Shown here in pieces: positions 35,731 to 44,342 of a stretch of 64,000 nt of DNA. How positions within the stretch are numbered: the first letter of the stretch is position 1; the number at the start of each line of letters is the position of its first letter. This stretch comes from Streptomyces sp. HUAS CB01. GTDB taxonomy: Bacteria; Actinomycetota; Actinomycetes; Streptomycetales; Streptomycetaceae. The DNA lies in NCBI RefSeq assembly GCF_030406905.1, contig NZ_CP129137.1, positions 6,231,501 to 6,295,500 on the forward strand. Direction: 5' to 3'. A model generated the notes under the pieces. That model had not been told where the DNA came from, did not search any database, and saw only the letters and a program-made list of their open reading frames with translations. The translations under genes and the position numbers were made by a program.

Positions 35731-36846
35731 TCAGACCTGGGCGAGGGTCTTCGACTGCTGCCCGTGGGTGCGGCTGCGGGGCCGGACGGTCCCCGGCCGA
35801 CCGGTGGGCAGGTTCCACCACCAGGCGACCGCGGGGATGTCCAGCGGTTCCGGGCTCTCGTCCGTGGGTGTGTCGCGGAAGACCGACGGGATGCGTGCCG
35901 GGTCGTCCGGTGTCGTGTAGCGGATCGAGCTGATGCCCCAGTCCTGCGCCCCGCGGATGAAGGAGGCGAGGCCGGCGAGGTACTGCCTCAACTGCGGGCT
36001 GCCGTCCTGCGAGAGGTGTGCGCTCAGACGCATGAACAGGCACATCACACGGTCGCGTTGGGCGATCGCCGTGTCCAGGGCCTGCTCGGGCGAGAGGCCG
36101 TCCTGCTCGATCACGCGCAGGGCGTTCAGGTAGTAGCCGGTACCCTTGCGCTCCTTGTGGTACGAGAAGATGTCGTTGTCCCAGGTGATGACGAACGATG
36201 CCATCTCCTCGGCCGCGCGCACCGCCGTGCTGTCGCGTTCGTGCGGCTGGAGCTCGTAGCCGTGGCCCATTTCGAGCAGGGGGAAGACCACCGAGGTGGC
36301 GCCGTCGTACAGGCGCATCAGCGTGTAGTCGTTGAGGTCGGGCACCGTGCCCGCACGCCGGTGGGAGGCCTCCCAGACCACGGAGAAGAAGTACTCGCGG
36401 AGTGTGCCCACCCAGCGCGCCGTCTGGCCGGAGGTCCCGTAGCGGTCCGCCCGCAGCCGGAGATCGCGGAGCCCGGCGGCCAGCGGGTCGTCGGTGAGCA
36501 TCGGCGCCTCGGGGTTCTGGGCGACGCGCAGCAGACGGTGGAGCGTACCGGCGAGGTCGCCCGGACGGCGGCCCAGTTCGCCCTCCTCGCAGTGTCCGTC
36601 ATCGACCCCGAAGAGCCACAGGACGAAGTCGGCGAGGAGGGCGATCACCTCCTCGCGGCCTTCCGGCAGAATGCGGGCGGCGAAGGTGCCGATGTCCTGA
36701 CGTACGAGCCTGTCGCGCAACTCCTCGGAGCCGATGCGAAACGTTTCCGCCCATGCGGCGGTTCGGATGTCGATCTCCGCGTGGCGCGGATGGATCGCCG
36801 GGGCTATCGGGGAGTAGATCGGCGGAACTGTCAGCTCGGGCCCCAC
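35731..36846 (-). CDS. Class I terpene synthase (cyclase)
   Basis: About 371 aa from GTG 36846, six bases after GAGAGGAC. It has the complete class I catalytic set: the Asp-rich motif FGVDDGHCEE (D82, D83), a pyrophosphate-sensor Arg (about R178, in LMRLYDG), the NSE triad NDIFSYHKE (N224, S228, E232) and the C-terminal RY pair in SSIRYTT. It cyclises a prenyl diphosphate, probably farnesyl diphosphate, to an unknown terpene. The motif does not match geosmin, 2-MIB, pentalenene or epi-isozizaene synthases as I remember them. The flanking P450s likely decorate the product. Confidence 0.9.
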   Translation of the reverse strand: MGPELTVPPIYSPIAPAIHPRHAEIDIRTAAWAETFRIGSEELRDRLVRQDIGTFAARILPEGREEVIALLADFVLWLFGVDDGHCEEGELGRRPGDLAGTLHRLLRVAQNPEAPMLTDDPLAAGLRDLRLRADRYGTSGQTARWVGTLREYFFSVVWEASHRRAGTVPDLNDYTLMRLYDGATSVVFPLLEMGHGYELQPHERDSTAVRAAEEMASFVITWDNDIFSYHKERKGTGYYLNALRVIEQDGLSPEQALDTAIAQRDRVMCLFMRLSAHLSQDGSPQLRQYLAGLASFIRGAQDWGISSIRYTTPDDPARIPSVFRDTPTDESPEPLDIPAVAWWWNLPTGRPGTVRPRSRTHGQQSKTLAQV

Positions 36847-36908
36847 GGCCGTCCTCTCGTTCGCTTTTTGCGCCAGGCCCGACGTGGCCGGCGCCCGGTG
36901 GTCGCACC

Positions 36909-36947
36909 GATCACTCTCACCTCGAGTGATCAACTATGGCGCATAGT
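36909..36947. promoter_or_regulatory. Twin palindromes upstream of the terpene synthase
   Basis: GATCACTC-N7-GAGTGATC (36909-36931) is a perfect 8-7-8 repeat. ACTATG-GCG-CATAGT (36933-36947) is a perfect 6-3-6 repeat one base further. They sit 63-101 bp upstream of the GTG in an A+T-richer patch, the expected promoter position. Confidence 0.6.
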
Positions 36948-37104
36948 AGCCAGCGCTGACGGCTGATCCAATAGGGCGATCCGCCGGTCGGGGTCCGGAC
37001 AGGGCCGTGGAGCGGAACGCGGAGAGGGACACATCGGTCCAGTCGGGGGCACCGAACCGGCTGCGATACGCGGAAAACGGAATTTCCGGGCGCCTTCACG
37101 AACG

Positions 37105-37142
37105 CCCCGGGCCGGCGGCGCCGAAGCACTGCCGGCCCGGGG
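37105..37142. terminator. Terminator after the SulP gene
   Basis: CCCCGGGCCGGC (37105-37116) and GCCGGCCCGGGG (37131-37142) pair perfectly, with a 14-nt loop, 55 bp past the leftward SulP stop. The rest of the 36948-37196 stretch shows no gene. Confidence 0.75.
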
Positions 37143-37196
37143 CGGTTCGTCCCGCGCATGGCGCGTTCCCGACCCACCGGGACGATGCCGGGCGCC

Positions 37197-38741
37197 CTAC
37201 GGGCGCGGCCCCTCGGGGCTGGATCCGGCCGGTCCCCGGGCGGGCTCGCCCGTAGCCCCCGCCCCCGGCACTCCCAGGACGCCGGCCGCCGCGTCCGGCT
37301 GGGAGATGTGGGCGTTGCGCTCGTCGGCCCAGCCCTGCAGGGCGGTCATGCAGGCGTGGTCCAGGTGGCGCACGCCGGAGAGGTCGAGCTCCACATGGCG
37401 CTGCGGCAGCGCCTCCAGGGTGTCCAGGATGCGGGGCAGTCGCAGGAACGTGGCGTTGCCGGTGAGCCGGACCCGTACCGGCCCGATGCCGCTGTCGGCG
37501 ACGGAGATGTGGACGTGGGACATGGCCCAGGCCGTCTTGACGACGGCGAGCAGCAGTCCGATGAGTACGCCCTCGAACATGTTCGTCGTCACGATCGCGG
37601 CCGCCGTGACGATCAGGATGACCGCCTCCCCGCGGTGGTCCCGCCACAGCGGCCGGATGTCCCTGACCGGGATCAGCTTCCACCCCGCGTGGATGAGGAC
37701 GCCGGCGAGCGCGGCGGTGGGGACGTAGGACAGCGCCTGCGGCAGGAAGGCCGCGAAGAGCAGCAGCCACACGCCGTGCAGCACCCGCGACAGCTTGGTG
37801 CGCGCCCCGGCCTGGACGTTCGCGGAGCTGCGCACGATCACGGCGGTCATCGGCAGGGAGCCCAGCAGGCCGCAGACGGTGTTGCCGGCGCCCTGCGCCA
37901 TCAGCTCCTTGTCGTAGTCGGTGCGGCGGCCCGAGTGGAGCCGGTCGACGGCGTTGGCGCTGAACAGGCTCTCGGCCGAGGCGATCAGGGCGAACGCCAC
38001 GACCGTGGCCGCGAGTCCGACGTCGGCGAGGCGCGCCGCGTCGGACAGCCCGGGCGGCTGGATCGCGTGCAGCAGCCCCGTCACCTCCACCCGGGCGATC
38101 GGCAGGTCGAACAGGGCGGTCAGGGCGGTCGCCAGGCCCACCGCGACGAGCGCCCCCGGGACCATCCGCGCCCGTCCCGGGACGCGGGGCCACACGGCGA
38201 TGAGCCGTGCCGTTCCCACGCCGACGGCGAGGGCCAGGAGGGCGTTCTGCGAGGTGACGGTGTCGACGACGAGCCGGGGCAGACCCGCGAGGTCGGCCAG
38301 GCCGCCGCCCGGTGCCTTGGCGTCCGCCAGGGCGTAGAGCTGACCGGCGATCAGGACCAGCCCGATACCGGCGAGCATGCCCTGGACGACGGCGAGCGAG
38401 ATCGCGCGGAACCAGCGGCCGAGCCGAAGGGCGCCCAGCAGCAGCTGGATCAGCCCGGCGCCGAGCACGATCACGCCGAGCGCGGGCAGCCCGTACTCGG
38501 ACACGGCCGTGAAGACGAGCACGGTCAGCCCTGCCGCGGGACCGCTGACCTGGAGGCTGCTGCCGGGCAGCAACCCGGTGACCAGTCCGCCGACGATGCC
38601 GGTGATGAGGCCGAGTTCGGCCGGGACGCCGGAGGCGACGGCCACGCCCACGCACAGCGGCAGGGCCACGAGGAAGACGACGAGGGAGGCGGTGACGTCG
38701 GCGCGGAGGGTGCGCCGAAGCTTGGAAGTGATCAGGGGCAT
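37197..38741 (-). CDS. SulP-family anion transporter (probable bicarbonate uptake)
   Basis: A 514-aa protein with 10-12 membrane helices (about residues 15-400) and a C-terminal STAS domain (about 405-490: RVRLTGNATFLRLPRILDTL, HVELDLSGVRHLDHAC). The SulP core is recognisable in FLVALPLCVGVAVASG, PAAGLTVLVFTAV and GSLPMTAVIVRSSANV. SulP proteins carry sulfate, bicarbonate or other anions. The beta-carbonic anhydrase gene 109 bp upstream in the same direction makes bicarbonate the best guess, with the anhydrase supplying or consuming it inside the cell. Confidence 0.88.
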   Translation of the reverse strand: MPLITSKLRRTLRADVTASLVVFLVALPLCVGVAVASGVPAELGLITGIVGGLVTGLLPGSSLQVSGPAAGLTVLVFTAVSEYGLPALGVIVLGAGLIQLLLGALRLGRWFRAISLAVVQGMLAGIGLVLIAGQLYALADAKAPGGGLADLAGLPRLVVDTVTSQNALLALAVGVGTARLIAVWPRVPGRARMVPGALVAVGLATALTALFDLPIARVEVTGLLHAIQPPGLSDAARLADVGLAATVVAFALIASAESLFSANAVDRLHSGRRTDYDKELMAQGAGNTVCGLLGSLPMTAVIVRSSANVQAGARTKLSRVLHGVWLLLFAAFLPQALSYVPTAALAGVLIHAGWKLIPVRDIRPLWRDHRGEAVILIVTAAAIVTTNMFEGVLIGLLLAVVKTAWAMSHVHISVADSGIGPVRVRLTGNATFLRLPRILDTLEALPQRHVELDLSGVRHLDHACMTALQGWADERNAHISQPDAAAGVLGVPGAGATGEPARGPAGSSPEGPRP

Positions 38742-38850
38742 GGCGTTCTTTCGGGAGATGAGGAAGGAACGTCGTGGGCATCCGGTCCGGTGCGGCCGGC
38801 GTCGCGGAGCGTGCGGCCGCAGGCGCCGGTGACCGGGGTGCCGTCCGGGA

Positions 38851-39459
38851 TCACAGGGGCCGGAAGGCGCGGCCGCCGGGTGCGCAGGCCAGGACCTCGC
38901 CGGACTCGACCGTGTAGTACCAGGCGTGCAGCCGCAGCCGGCCGGAGTCCAGGCGCCGGGCGACGCAGGGGTACGTCCGCAGATGGTCCAGCTGGGTCAG
39001 GACGTGCCGCTGCACGGCGGGCGTCAGCTCCTCGTCGGTGGACGACGCCGGTGCGGGCTCGTCACGGCCGGTGCGGTGCCCGGCCCTGGTGAGCCAGCGA
39101 CGTACCAGCGGCATGCTCCGGACGTCCTGCTCCCGCAGCAGGCCCTGGACGGCGCCGCAGTGCGAGTGCCCGCACACGACGACGTCGGGGACCTCCAGGG
39201 CCTCCAGCGCGAACTCCAGACTGCCCCCGACGGCGCAGGCCGCCCCCGGTCGCCAGGGGGGCACGATGTTCCCGGCGGTGCGCACCTCGAAGACGTCACC
39301 GGGCCGGGCGCCGGTGATCAGGGCGGGGATCACCCGGGAGTCGGAACACGTGATGAACAGGGCCTGGGGCCGCTGCCCGCGGGCGAGTGCCGCGTAGGCG
39401 TCCTGCTGGCCGGCGATCCGTGCGGGGAACTGCCGGGCGTGGTCGATGAGCGACTGCAT
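38851..39459 (-). CDS. Beta-class carbonic anhydrase
   Basis: A 202-aa protein from ATG 39459, eight bases after GAGGT. Zinc-binding residues are in LFITCSDSRV (C, D) and VVCGHSHCGAVQG (H, C), with the active-site RTAGNIVPPW between. It interconverts CO2 and bicarbonate in the cytosol. The C-terminal part (WYYTVESGEVLACAPG) is typical of the family. It sits upstream of the SulP gene, forming a transport-and-hydration pair. Confidence 0.95.
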   Translation of the reverse strand: MQSLIDHARQFPARIAGQQDAYAALARGQRPQALFITCSDSRVIPALITGARPGDVFEVRTAGNIVPPWRPGAACAVGGSLEFALEALEVPDVVVCGHSHCGAVQGLLREQDVRSMPLVRRWLTRAGHRTGRDEPAPASSTDEELTPAVQRHVLTQLDHLRTYPCVARRLDSGRLRLHAWYYTVESGEVLACAPGGRAFRPL

Positions 39460-39635
39460 GGTCGTACCTCGGTCTCTTCGATGCGGAACCGGTCTGCTTC
39501 GTCGAAGAGGGGTGCGCCGCGGTGGCCCTGACGCCCCGTGACGGGGCGTCGGCCGCACCGGTGTCCGTCCCGGGGCGTGCCGGGGTCCGCCCGGGCGGGT
39601 CGGGGAGGGACGGCGGAGTGCGGCGCACCTGCCGG

Positions 39636-40034
39636 TCAGCAGCGGAACGACTGCAGCGTGCTCAGGGTCGGCGCCGGTGCGGCGCCCGGATTCCGGGTGT
39701 GTCTCGCGGTATCGGCCGACGCGCCCGGCGGCGGGCCCGTCGTCTCGTCCGGGGCGCCGCCCGAGGGGCCGGTGTTCCCGTAACCGGGCCCGGCGGGGGC
39801 CTGCGCGCCCAGCGGGGCGAGCCGCGAGGGATGGTTGCGCGGGTCGTACTCGTCGTGGTGGAGCCCGGCGCCGTCGGCGCGGACGATCACGACCGCGGTG
39901 TGGGGGTTCCGGTTCTCGGTCGAGACGACGGCCGCCTCGGCCGGGGGTGCGTCCGGGGTGGCGCACAGCGGAGTCACCACGTGCAGCAGCACCGCGCAGA
40001 TCAGCAGAATGCCCGCTGACATACGTGAGATCAC
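39636..40034 (-). CDS. Small exported hypothetical protein
   Basis: A 132-aa protein from GTG 40034, seven bases after AAGGAG. The N-terminus is a signal peptide or membrane anchor (AGILLICAVLLHVVTPLC). The rest is Pro/Gly/Ala-rich and probably unstructured, with a conserved-looking patch NPHTAVVIVRADGAGLHHDEYDP and a C-terminal TLSTLQSFRC ending in Cys. No family is recognised. It lies 176 bp upstream of the carbonic anhydrase in the same direction, so the three genes may be one unit. Confidence 0.65.
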   Translation of the reverse strand: MISRMSAGILLICAVLLHVVTPLCATPDAPPAEAAVVSTENRNPHTAVVIVRADGAGLHHDEYDPRNHPSRLAPLGAQAPAGPGYGNTGPSGGAPDETTGPPPGASADTARHTRNPGAAPAPTLSTLQSFRC

Positions 40035-40102
40035 TGCCGGACTCCTTGAATGTCAGTGCTGCGCCGGGCCGAACATTACCGTTCCTTTGCCACGGATTCC
40101 GG

Positions 40103-40130
40103 TTGATTCCTGCAGATTTTGCAGTATGTG
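40103..40130 (+). promoter_or_regulatory. Possible promoter of the riboswitch RNA
   Basis: TTGATT (40103-40108), 16-bp spacer, TATGTG (40125-40130), overlapping CTGCA-N5-TGCAG (40110-40124). It is in a local A+T-rich patch about 150 bp before the riboswitch core. Confidence 0.35.
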
Positions 40131-40279
40131 GTGTTGTCAGCCTGGTTCGTCCGGTGTTCGTCTGCCACCGGTGGGCGTCCGTTCGCGGTACGGCGAGCGC
40201 CGTCCGCGGCCCGGCCCCCGGGGGGCGTGCCCCACCGAACCCGGTGCGGTACGCGGACCCGCCGTGGACAAGGCGCGGG

Positions 40280-40462
40280 TTTCTGCGATGATGTCCGCCG
40301 TAACAGGCGACGGCGGAACGAGGAAGCCGGTGTGAATCCGGCGCGGTCCCGCCACTGTGATCGGCGAGCGGACCCCGAACGGACCACTGCCCCCATGCGG
40401 GTGGGAAGGCCGGGGCGAGCGGTGACCCGAGAGCCAGGAGACTCACGCGGTCGCCTCCTCGA
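40280..40462 (+). ncRNA. Cobalamin (B12) riboswitch
   Basis: It has the hallmark core: GAGGAAGCCGGTGTGAATCC from about 40319, then the B12 box GCGGTCCCGCCACTGTGA (40341-40360) and the closing segment GAGAGCCAGGAGACTC (40430-40444). After it come the pyrimidine stretch CGCCTCCTCG and a hairpin CTGGGG-N7-CCCCAG (40468-40486) just before the AGAGGGGAGGG ribosome site. Pairing of CCTCC with the ribosome site would give B12-dependent shut-off of translation. It controls the uptake operon below. Confidence 0.93.
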
Positions 40463-40504
40463 GCTGACTGGGGCGGATTTCCCCAGAGGGGAGGGCTTGT
40501 CGTC

Positions 40505-40894
40505 GTGCCCAGGAGGCCAGTGGACACCGGTCCGGTGCCGTGCCGGATCGTGGTGTGCCGGGACTGCTGCTGCGGCAGTCCCAAGGTGACCGGAGTCGAC
40601 CACGCGCGGCAGACCGCGCGTCTCGCGGAACAGGCGCCGGTGCGGATCTCCGACTGTCTGGACGTGTGCGACCAGGCGAACGTCGTCGTCGTCCAGCCCT
40701 CGGCCGCGGGGCGTGCCGCCGGCGGCCGTCCGGTGTGGTTCGGTCTGGTGAACGATCCGGCCGCGACCGAGGACGTGGCCGCGTGGGTGCGGGCGGGAGG
40801 CCCGGGCCTCGCCGAGATGCCGGAGATCCTCGGGCTGTACGCCTTCACCCCGCCGCGGCGCGTCCGTTCCGGGCCGCTCCGTGACGCCGGCTGA
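40505..40894 (+). CDS. Thioredoxin-like [2Fe-2S] ferredoxin-domain protein
   Basis: A 129-aa protein from GTG 40505 (nine bases after AGAGGGGAGGG; GTG 40520 is the alternative). Cysteine motifs CRDCCCGS near residues 18-25 and DCLDVC near 50-55 fit the thioredoxin-fold [2Fe-2S] ferredoxin family, followed by a conserved C-terminal part (PVWFGLVNDP). As the first gene after the B12 riboswitch it is tied to corrinoid metabolism, perhaps reduction of imported cobalamin or cobalt; the exact role is not established. Confidence 0.78.
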   Translation: MPRRPVDTGPVPCRIVVCRDCCCGSPKVTGVDHARQTARLAEQAPVRISDCLDVCDQANVVVVQPSAAGRAAGGRPVWFGLVNDPAATEDVAAWVRAGGPGLAEMPEILGLYAFTPPRRVRSGPLRDAG

Positions 40895-41119
40895 ACCGGC
40901 CATCCCCGCGGCGCACGACCGCTCCTGACGGGCACCAGGCCACGCCGGGCGCACGCGCGACCGTTTGCGATCGACGTACCACCACTTCCGTCGCCCCGTC
41001 GTCCGCTCCTCCGGAGCGGCGCCCGGAACCCCGTACGGCAGTCCTGCGCGACGCGCGCCGGGACCCGCCCGGACCCGGCCGCCCTCCGGCTCCTTCCCGC
41101 GCTGAGAGGACCCATCCCC

Positions 41120-42109
41120 ATGAAGGGCATACGCCCGATGTTCCTGCTGCCCGCCCTGGCGGCGGCTTTGCTGATGGCCGGCTGCGGCGGCCCCGGTGTC
41201 CGGGAGGACGCCGCGCCGGCGGGCCCGGCCGCCGAGGGCTTCCCGTTGACGGTGGCCAACTGCGGTGTGACGACGACCTACCAGCGACCTCCGCAGCGGG
41301 CGGTGTCGCTGAACCAGCATGCGACGGAGGTCATGCTGGCGCTGGGTCTGGAGAAGTCGATGGTGGGCACGGGCTATCTCGACGACCGGATCCTGCCGGA
41401 GTACCGGGCCGCCTATGACCGGGTGAAGGTGATCTCCGAGGAGTACCCGTCGTTCGAGACGCTGCTCGCGGCGGAACCGGACTTCGTGTACGGGGGGTTC
41501 GGCAGCACTTTCGACGAGAAGGAGGGCCGCGGTCGTGCGGCGCTGGCGAAGGCGGGGATCGACTCGTATCTGAATGTCGAGCAGTGTCCGCAGGGGCCGG
41601 TGACGATGGCCACGATGGACGAGGAGATCCGTGGCGTGGCGAGGATCTTCGGTGTGCCGGAGCGTGCGGAGCGGGAGTTGAAGCGGCTGCACGGGACGCT
41701 GGAGGGGGTCGAGGGCCGGCTGGCCGGGGTGGAACCGGTGAAGGTGTTCGTGTACGACAGTGGGGACAGGACGGCGTTCACGGCGGGCGGGGCCGGGGTC
41801 GGCAACGAGATGATCGAGCGGGCCGGTGGGGTGAACCTCTTCGCCGATCTGGACAAGTCGTTCAGTGATGTGTCGTTCGAGCAGGTGGCCGAGCGGGCTC
41901 CCGAGGTGGTGGTGATCTACGACTACGGGGACCAGTCGGTGGAGGAGAAGAAGAGGTTCCTGCTGGCGCATCCGGCGTTGAGGGACGTGCCGGCGATCAG
42001 GAACGAGCGGTTCGCGGTGCTGCCGCTGTCGTCCACGGTCCTGGGTGTACGTGTCCCGGCCGGTGTCGAGTCACTGGCCCGCCGGCTGCACCCGGAACGC
42101 TTCAAGTGA
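41120..42109 (+). CDS. btuF: Corrinoid ABC transporter substrate-binding lipoprotein
   Basis: A 329-aa exported protein with the lipobox LLMAGCGG (Cys near residue 22). The BtuF/FhuD-like fold is shown by RAVSLNQHATEVMLALGL, YPSFETLLAAEPDFVYGG, GGVNLFADLDKSFSDVSFEQVAERAPEV-type blocks and the C-terminal LSSTVLGVRV. Placement under the B12 riboswitch and before FecCD-type permease and ATPase genes supports cobalamin or corrinoid capture. Its stop overlaps the permease GTG. The 225-bp gap before it contains no gene. Confidence 0.9.
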   Translation: MKGIRPMFLLPALAAALLMAGCGGPGVREDAAPAGPAAEGFPLTVANCGVTTTYQRPPQRAVSLNQHATEVMLALGLEKSMVGTGYLDDRILPEYRAAYDRVKVISEEYPSFETLLAAEPDFVYGGFGSTFDEKEGRGRAALAKAGIDSYLNVEQCPQGPVTMATMDEEIRGVARIFGVPERAERELKRLHGTLEGVEGRLAGVEPVKVFVYDSGDRTAFTAGGAGVGNEMIERAGGVNLFADLDKSFSDVSFEQVAERAPEVVVIYDYGDQSVEEKKRFLLAHPALRDVPAIRNERFAVLPLSSTVLGVRVPAGVESLARRLHPERFK

Positions 42110-43284
42110 CGGGCACGGCGGGCACGGCGGGCACGACGAACGCGACGAACGCGACGGGGGCGGCGAGACGGGCCGGACCGGCCGCCGGGGCCGACGCCAC
42201 CGGTGCCACGGGAACGGCCGGCGCCGGTCCCGGCCCCGGGGCGCCCGGGAGCGCGGGCCGGCGGGCGCGGGTCCCGTACCCGGTCGTGCTCGCCGTACTG
42301 GGCGCGCTGGTTGTCGTCGCGGCGACCTTCGGCATCGCCGTGGGCTCCATCGGCGTACCGGCCGGGCAGGTGTGGGGCATCCTGCTGCACCGGGTGCACC
42401 CCGCACTGGCGGAGCCGGACTGGACGCAGGTCCGCGAGACGATCGTCTTCGAGGTCCGGCTGCCCCGGGTGCTGCTGTGCGCGGTGGTCGGCGCCGGTCT
42501 CGCGGTCTGCGGGACGGCGCTCCAGGCGCTCGTGCGCAATCCGCTGGCGGACCCGATGCTGCTGGGAGTGTCGTCGGGCGCGTCGGTCGGCGCGGTGACG
42601 GTCGTGGTCTTCAACGTGGGCGTGTTCGGGGTGTTCTCACTGCCGGTGGCCGCGTTCCTCGGCGCACTGGCCGCGCTGGTGGCCGTGTACTTCCTGGCGC
42701 GGTCCGGTGGGCGGATGACCACGGTACGGCTGGTGCTGGCGGGTGTCGCCACGGCCGAAGTGCTGTCGGCGGTGGCCAGTTTCCTGGTCGTCACCTCGAA
42801 CGACCCCCACAAGACGCAGTCGGCGCTGCGCTGGATGCTCGGCGGCATGGCGGGCACCACCTGGGCCGGCCTGTGGATTCCGGCCGGGGCCGTCCTGCTC
42901 GGCACGGCCGTGCTGCTCGGCGTGTGCCGTCCGCTGAACCTGCTGCTGGCGGGGGAGGAGGCGGCCGTCGCGCTCGGCCTGGACGTGCACCGGTTCCGCG
43001 CCTCGCTGTTCGTCCTCGTCGCCCTGATGATCGGCACGATCGTCGCGGTCAGCGGACAGATCGGCTTCGTCGGCCTGATCATGCCGCACGTGGTGCGGCT
43101 GCTGGTGGGCGCCGACCACCGGCGTGCCCTGCCCGCCGCCGCCCTGCTCGGGGCCGCGTTCCTCATCGCCGCGGATCTGGCCGCCCGTACCGTCATGAGT
43201 CCCGAGGAGATTCCCGTGGGCATCCTCACCGCCCTGGTCGGCGGCCCGTTCTTCCTCTGGCTGATGCGACGGAGGACGGCATGA
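42106..43284 (+). CDS. btuC: Corrinoid ABC transporter permease (FecCD type)
   Basis: A 392-aa protein starting at GTG 42106 in a GTGA overlap with btuF. A low-complexity Ala/Gly/Thr-rich N-terminus (about 55 residues) precedes about ten helices of the FecCD/BtuC family, with LPRVLLCAVVGAGLAVCGTALQ, NPLADPMLLGVSSGAS, GGEEAAV-like loop and GQIGFVGLIMPHVVRLLVGADHR. The stop overlaps the ATPase start in ATGA. It carries corrinoid through the membrane. Confidence 0.92.
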   Translation: MTGTAGTAGTTNATNATGAARRAGPAAGADATGATGTAGAGPGPGAPGSAGRRARVPYPVVLAVLGALVVVAATFGIAVGSIGVPAGQVWGILLHRVHPALAEPDWTQVRETIVFEVRLPRVLLCAVVGAGLAVCGTALQALVRNPLADPMLLGVSSGASVGAVTVVVFNVGVFGVFSLPVAAFLGALAALVAVYFLARSGGRMTTVRLVLAGVATAEVLSAVASFLVVTSNDPHKTQSALRWMLGGMAGTTWAGLWIPAGAVLLGTAVLLGVCRPLNLLLAGEEAAVALGLDVHRFRASLFVLVALMIGTIVAVSGQIGFVGLIMPHVVRLLVGADHRRALPAAALLGAAFLIAADLAARTVMSPEEIPVGILTALVGGPFFLWLMRRRTA

Positions 43285-44099
43285 AGGAGACCACGGCCGT
43301 GGGCGCGCCCGGAAGCCTGACCGTGGCGGACGTCTCGGTGGTCCTCGACGGCAGGGCCCTGGTGGACGGGGTGTCGCTGAGTGCGGCCCCCGGCGAGATC
43401 GTGGGCCTCGCGGGACCCAACGGCGCCGGGAAGTCCACCCTGTTGCGCACGGTCTACCGCGCGCTGCGCCCCACTTCGGGGCGGGTGCTGCTGGACGGCG
43501 AGGACGTACGGCGGATGCCGGGCAAGCGCCTGGCGCGCCGGCTGGCGGCCGTACTGCAGGAGTCCCCAGGGGACTTCGAGCTCACCGTGTACGACGTGGT
43601 GGCCATGGGCCGGACGCCGCACAAGCGGGCCTTCGAGGGGGACAGCGCGGACGACCGGGGCGTCGTCATGGCCGCGCTGGCCGAACTGGACGCCGCCGGG
43701 CTGGCCTCCGCGCCGTTCGGCCGGCTGTCGGGCGGGGAGAAGCAGCGGGTGCTGATCGCCCGCGCCCTGGCCCAGCGCGCGGGGACGATGGTGCTGGACG
43801 AGCCGACCAACCATCTGGACCTGCGCCACCAGCTCGACGCGCTCCGGCTGGTCCGGCGGCTCGGTGTCACCGCCGTCGTCGCTCTCCACGACCTCAACCT
43901 GGCCGCGGCGTTCTGCGACCGGATCTGTGTGATGGCCGGCGGCCGGGTCGTCGCCCTCGGAACACCGGGAGAGGTACTGACCCCCGCTCTCCTGGCCGAG
44001 GTGTACCGCGTGGAGGCGGACGTGGCCGAGCATCCCCGCACCGGCACACCCCACATCACCCTGCTCACCGGATCCGAACGGCCGCGCGCGGAGGGGTGA
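43281..44099 (+). CDS. btuD: Corrinoid ABC transporter ATPase
   Basis: A 272-aa protein from ATG 43281 with GGAGG upstream. Nucleotide-binding motifs are Walker A GPNGAGKST, the Q-loop LQES, signature LSGGEKQR, Walker B TMVLDEPTNHLD and the switch His in ALHDLN. It belongs to the FepC/BtuD group serving FecCD permeases. It closes the riboswitch-controlled operon. Confidence 0.93.
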   Translation: MKETTAVGAPGSLTVADVSVVLDGRALVDGVSLSAAPGEIVGLAGPNGAGKSTLLRTVYRALRPTSGRVLLDGEDVRRMPGKRLARRLAAVLQESPGDFELTVYDVVAMGRTPHKRAFEGDSADDRGVVMAALAELDAAGLASAPFGRLSGGEKQRVLIARALAQRAGTMVLDEPTNHLDLRHQLDALRLVRRLGVTAVVALHDLNLAAAFCDRICVMAGGRVVALGTPGEVLTPALLAEVYRVEADVAEHPRTGTPHITLLTGSERPRAEG

Positions 44100-44130
44100 G
44101 GACGGACGGCAGGCGAGGAGGGGCGGGCCG

Positions 44131-44161
44131 GGCGCGGCCGGGGTCCCGCCCGGGCCGCGCC
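44131..44161 (+). terminator. Candidate terminator after btuD
   Basis: GGCGCGGCC (44131-44139) pairs with GGCCGCGCC (44153-44161) over a 13-nt loop, 31 bp after the btuD stop. The remaining 180 bp to rpmF hold several GGTCGTAC words but no gene. Confidence 0.5.
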
Positions 44162-44342
44162 GACCGGGACCCCGGTCGTACGGGGAGGCCGGCGTGCGGG
44201 AGGCCGGTGGGGCGGGACCGTCGGTCGTACCGAACGCCGGTCGTACGGGACCCCTGTCGCGCGGGCTTCGGCCGGGCGCGTACCGGGCCGGACGGTGCCG
44301 TGGCTGCGACCACCGCCCGGCCCGGGGTCCCGGTGGTCCCGG

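Noticed and set aside
36917..37177. 86-aa minus ORF between the SulP and terpene synthase genes
   Set aside because: It spans a strong terminator stem and the terpene promoter palindromes and has no ribosome site.
42102..44054. 650-aa minus-strand frame opposite btuC/btuD
   Set aside because: The plus strand contains Walker and FecCD motifs and coupled starts; the minus frame is a shadow.
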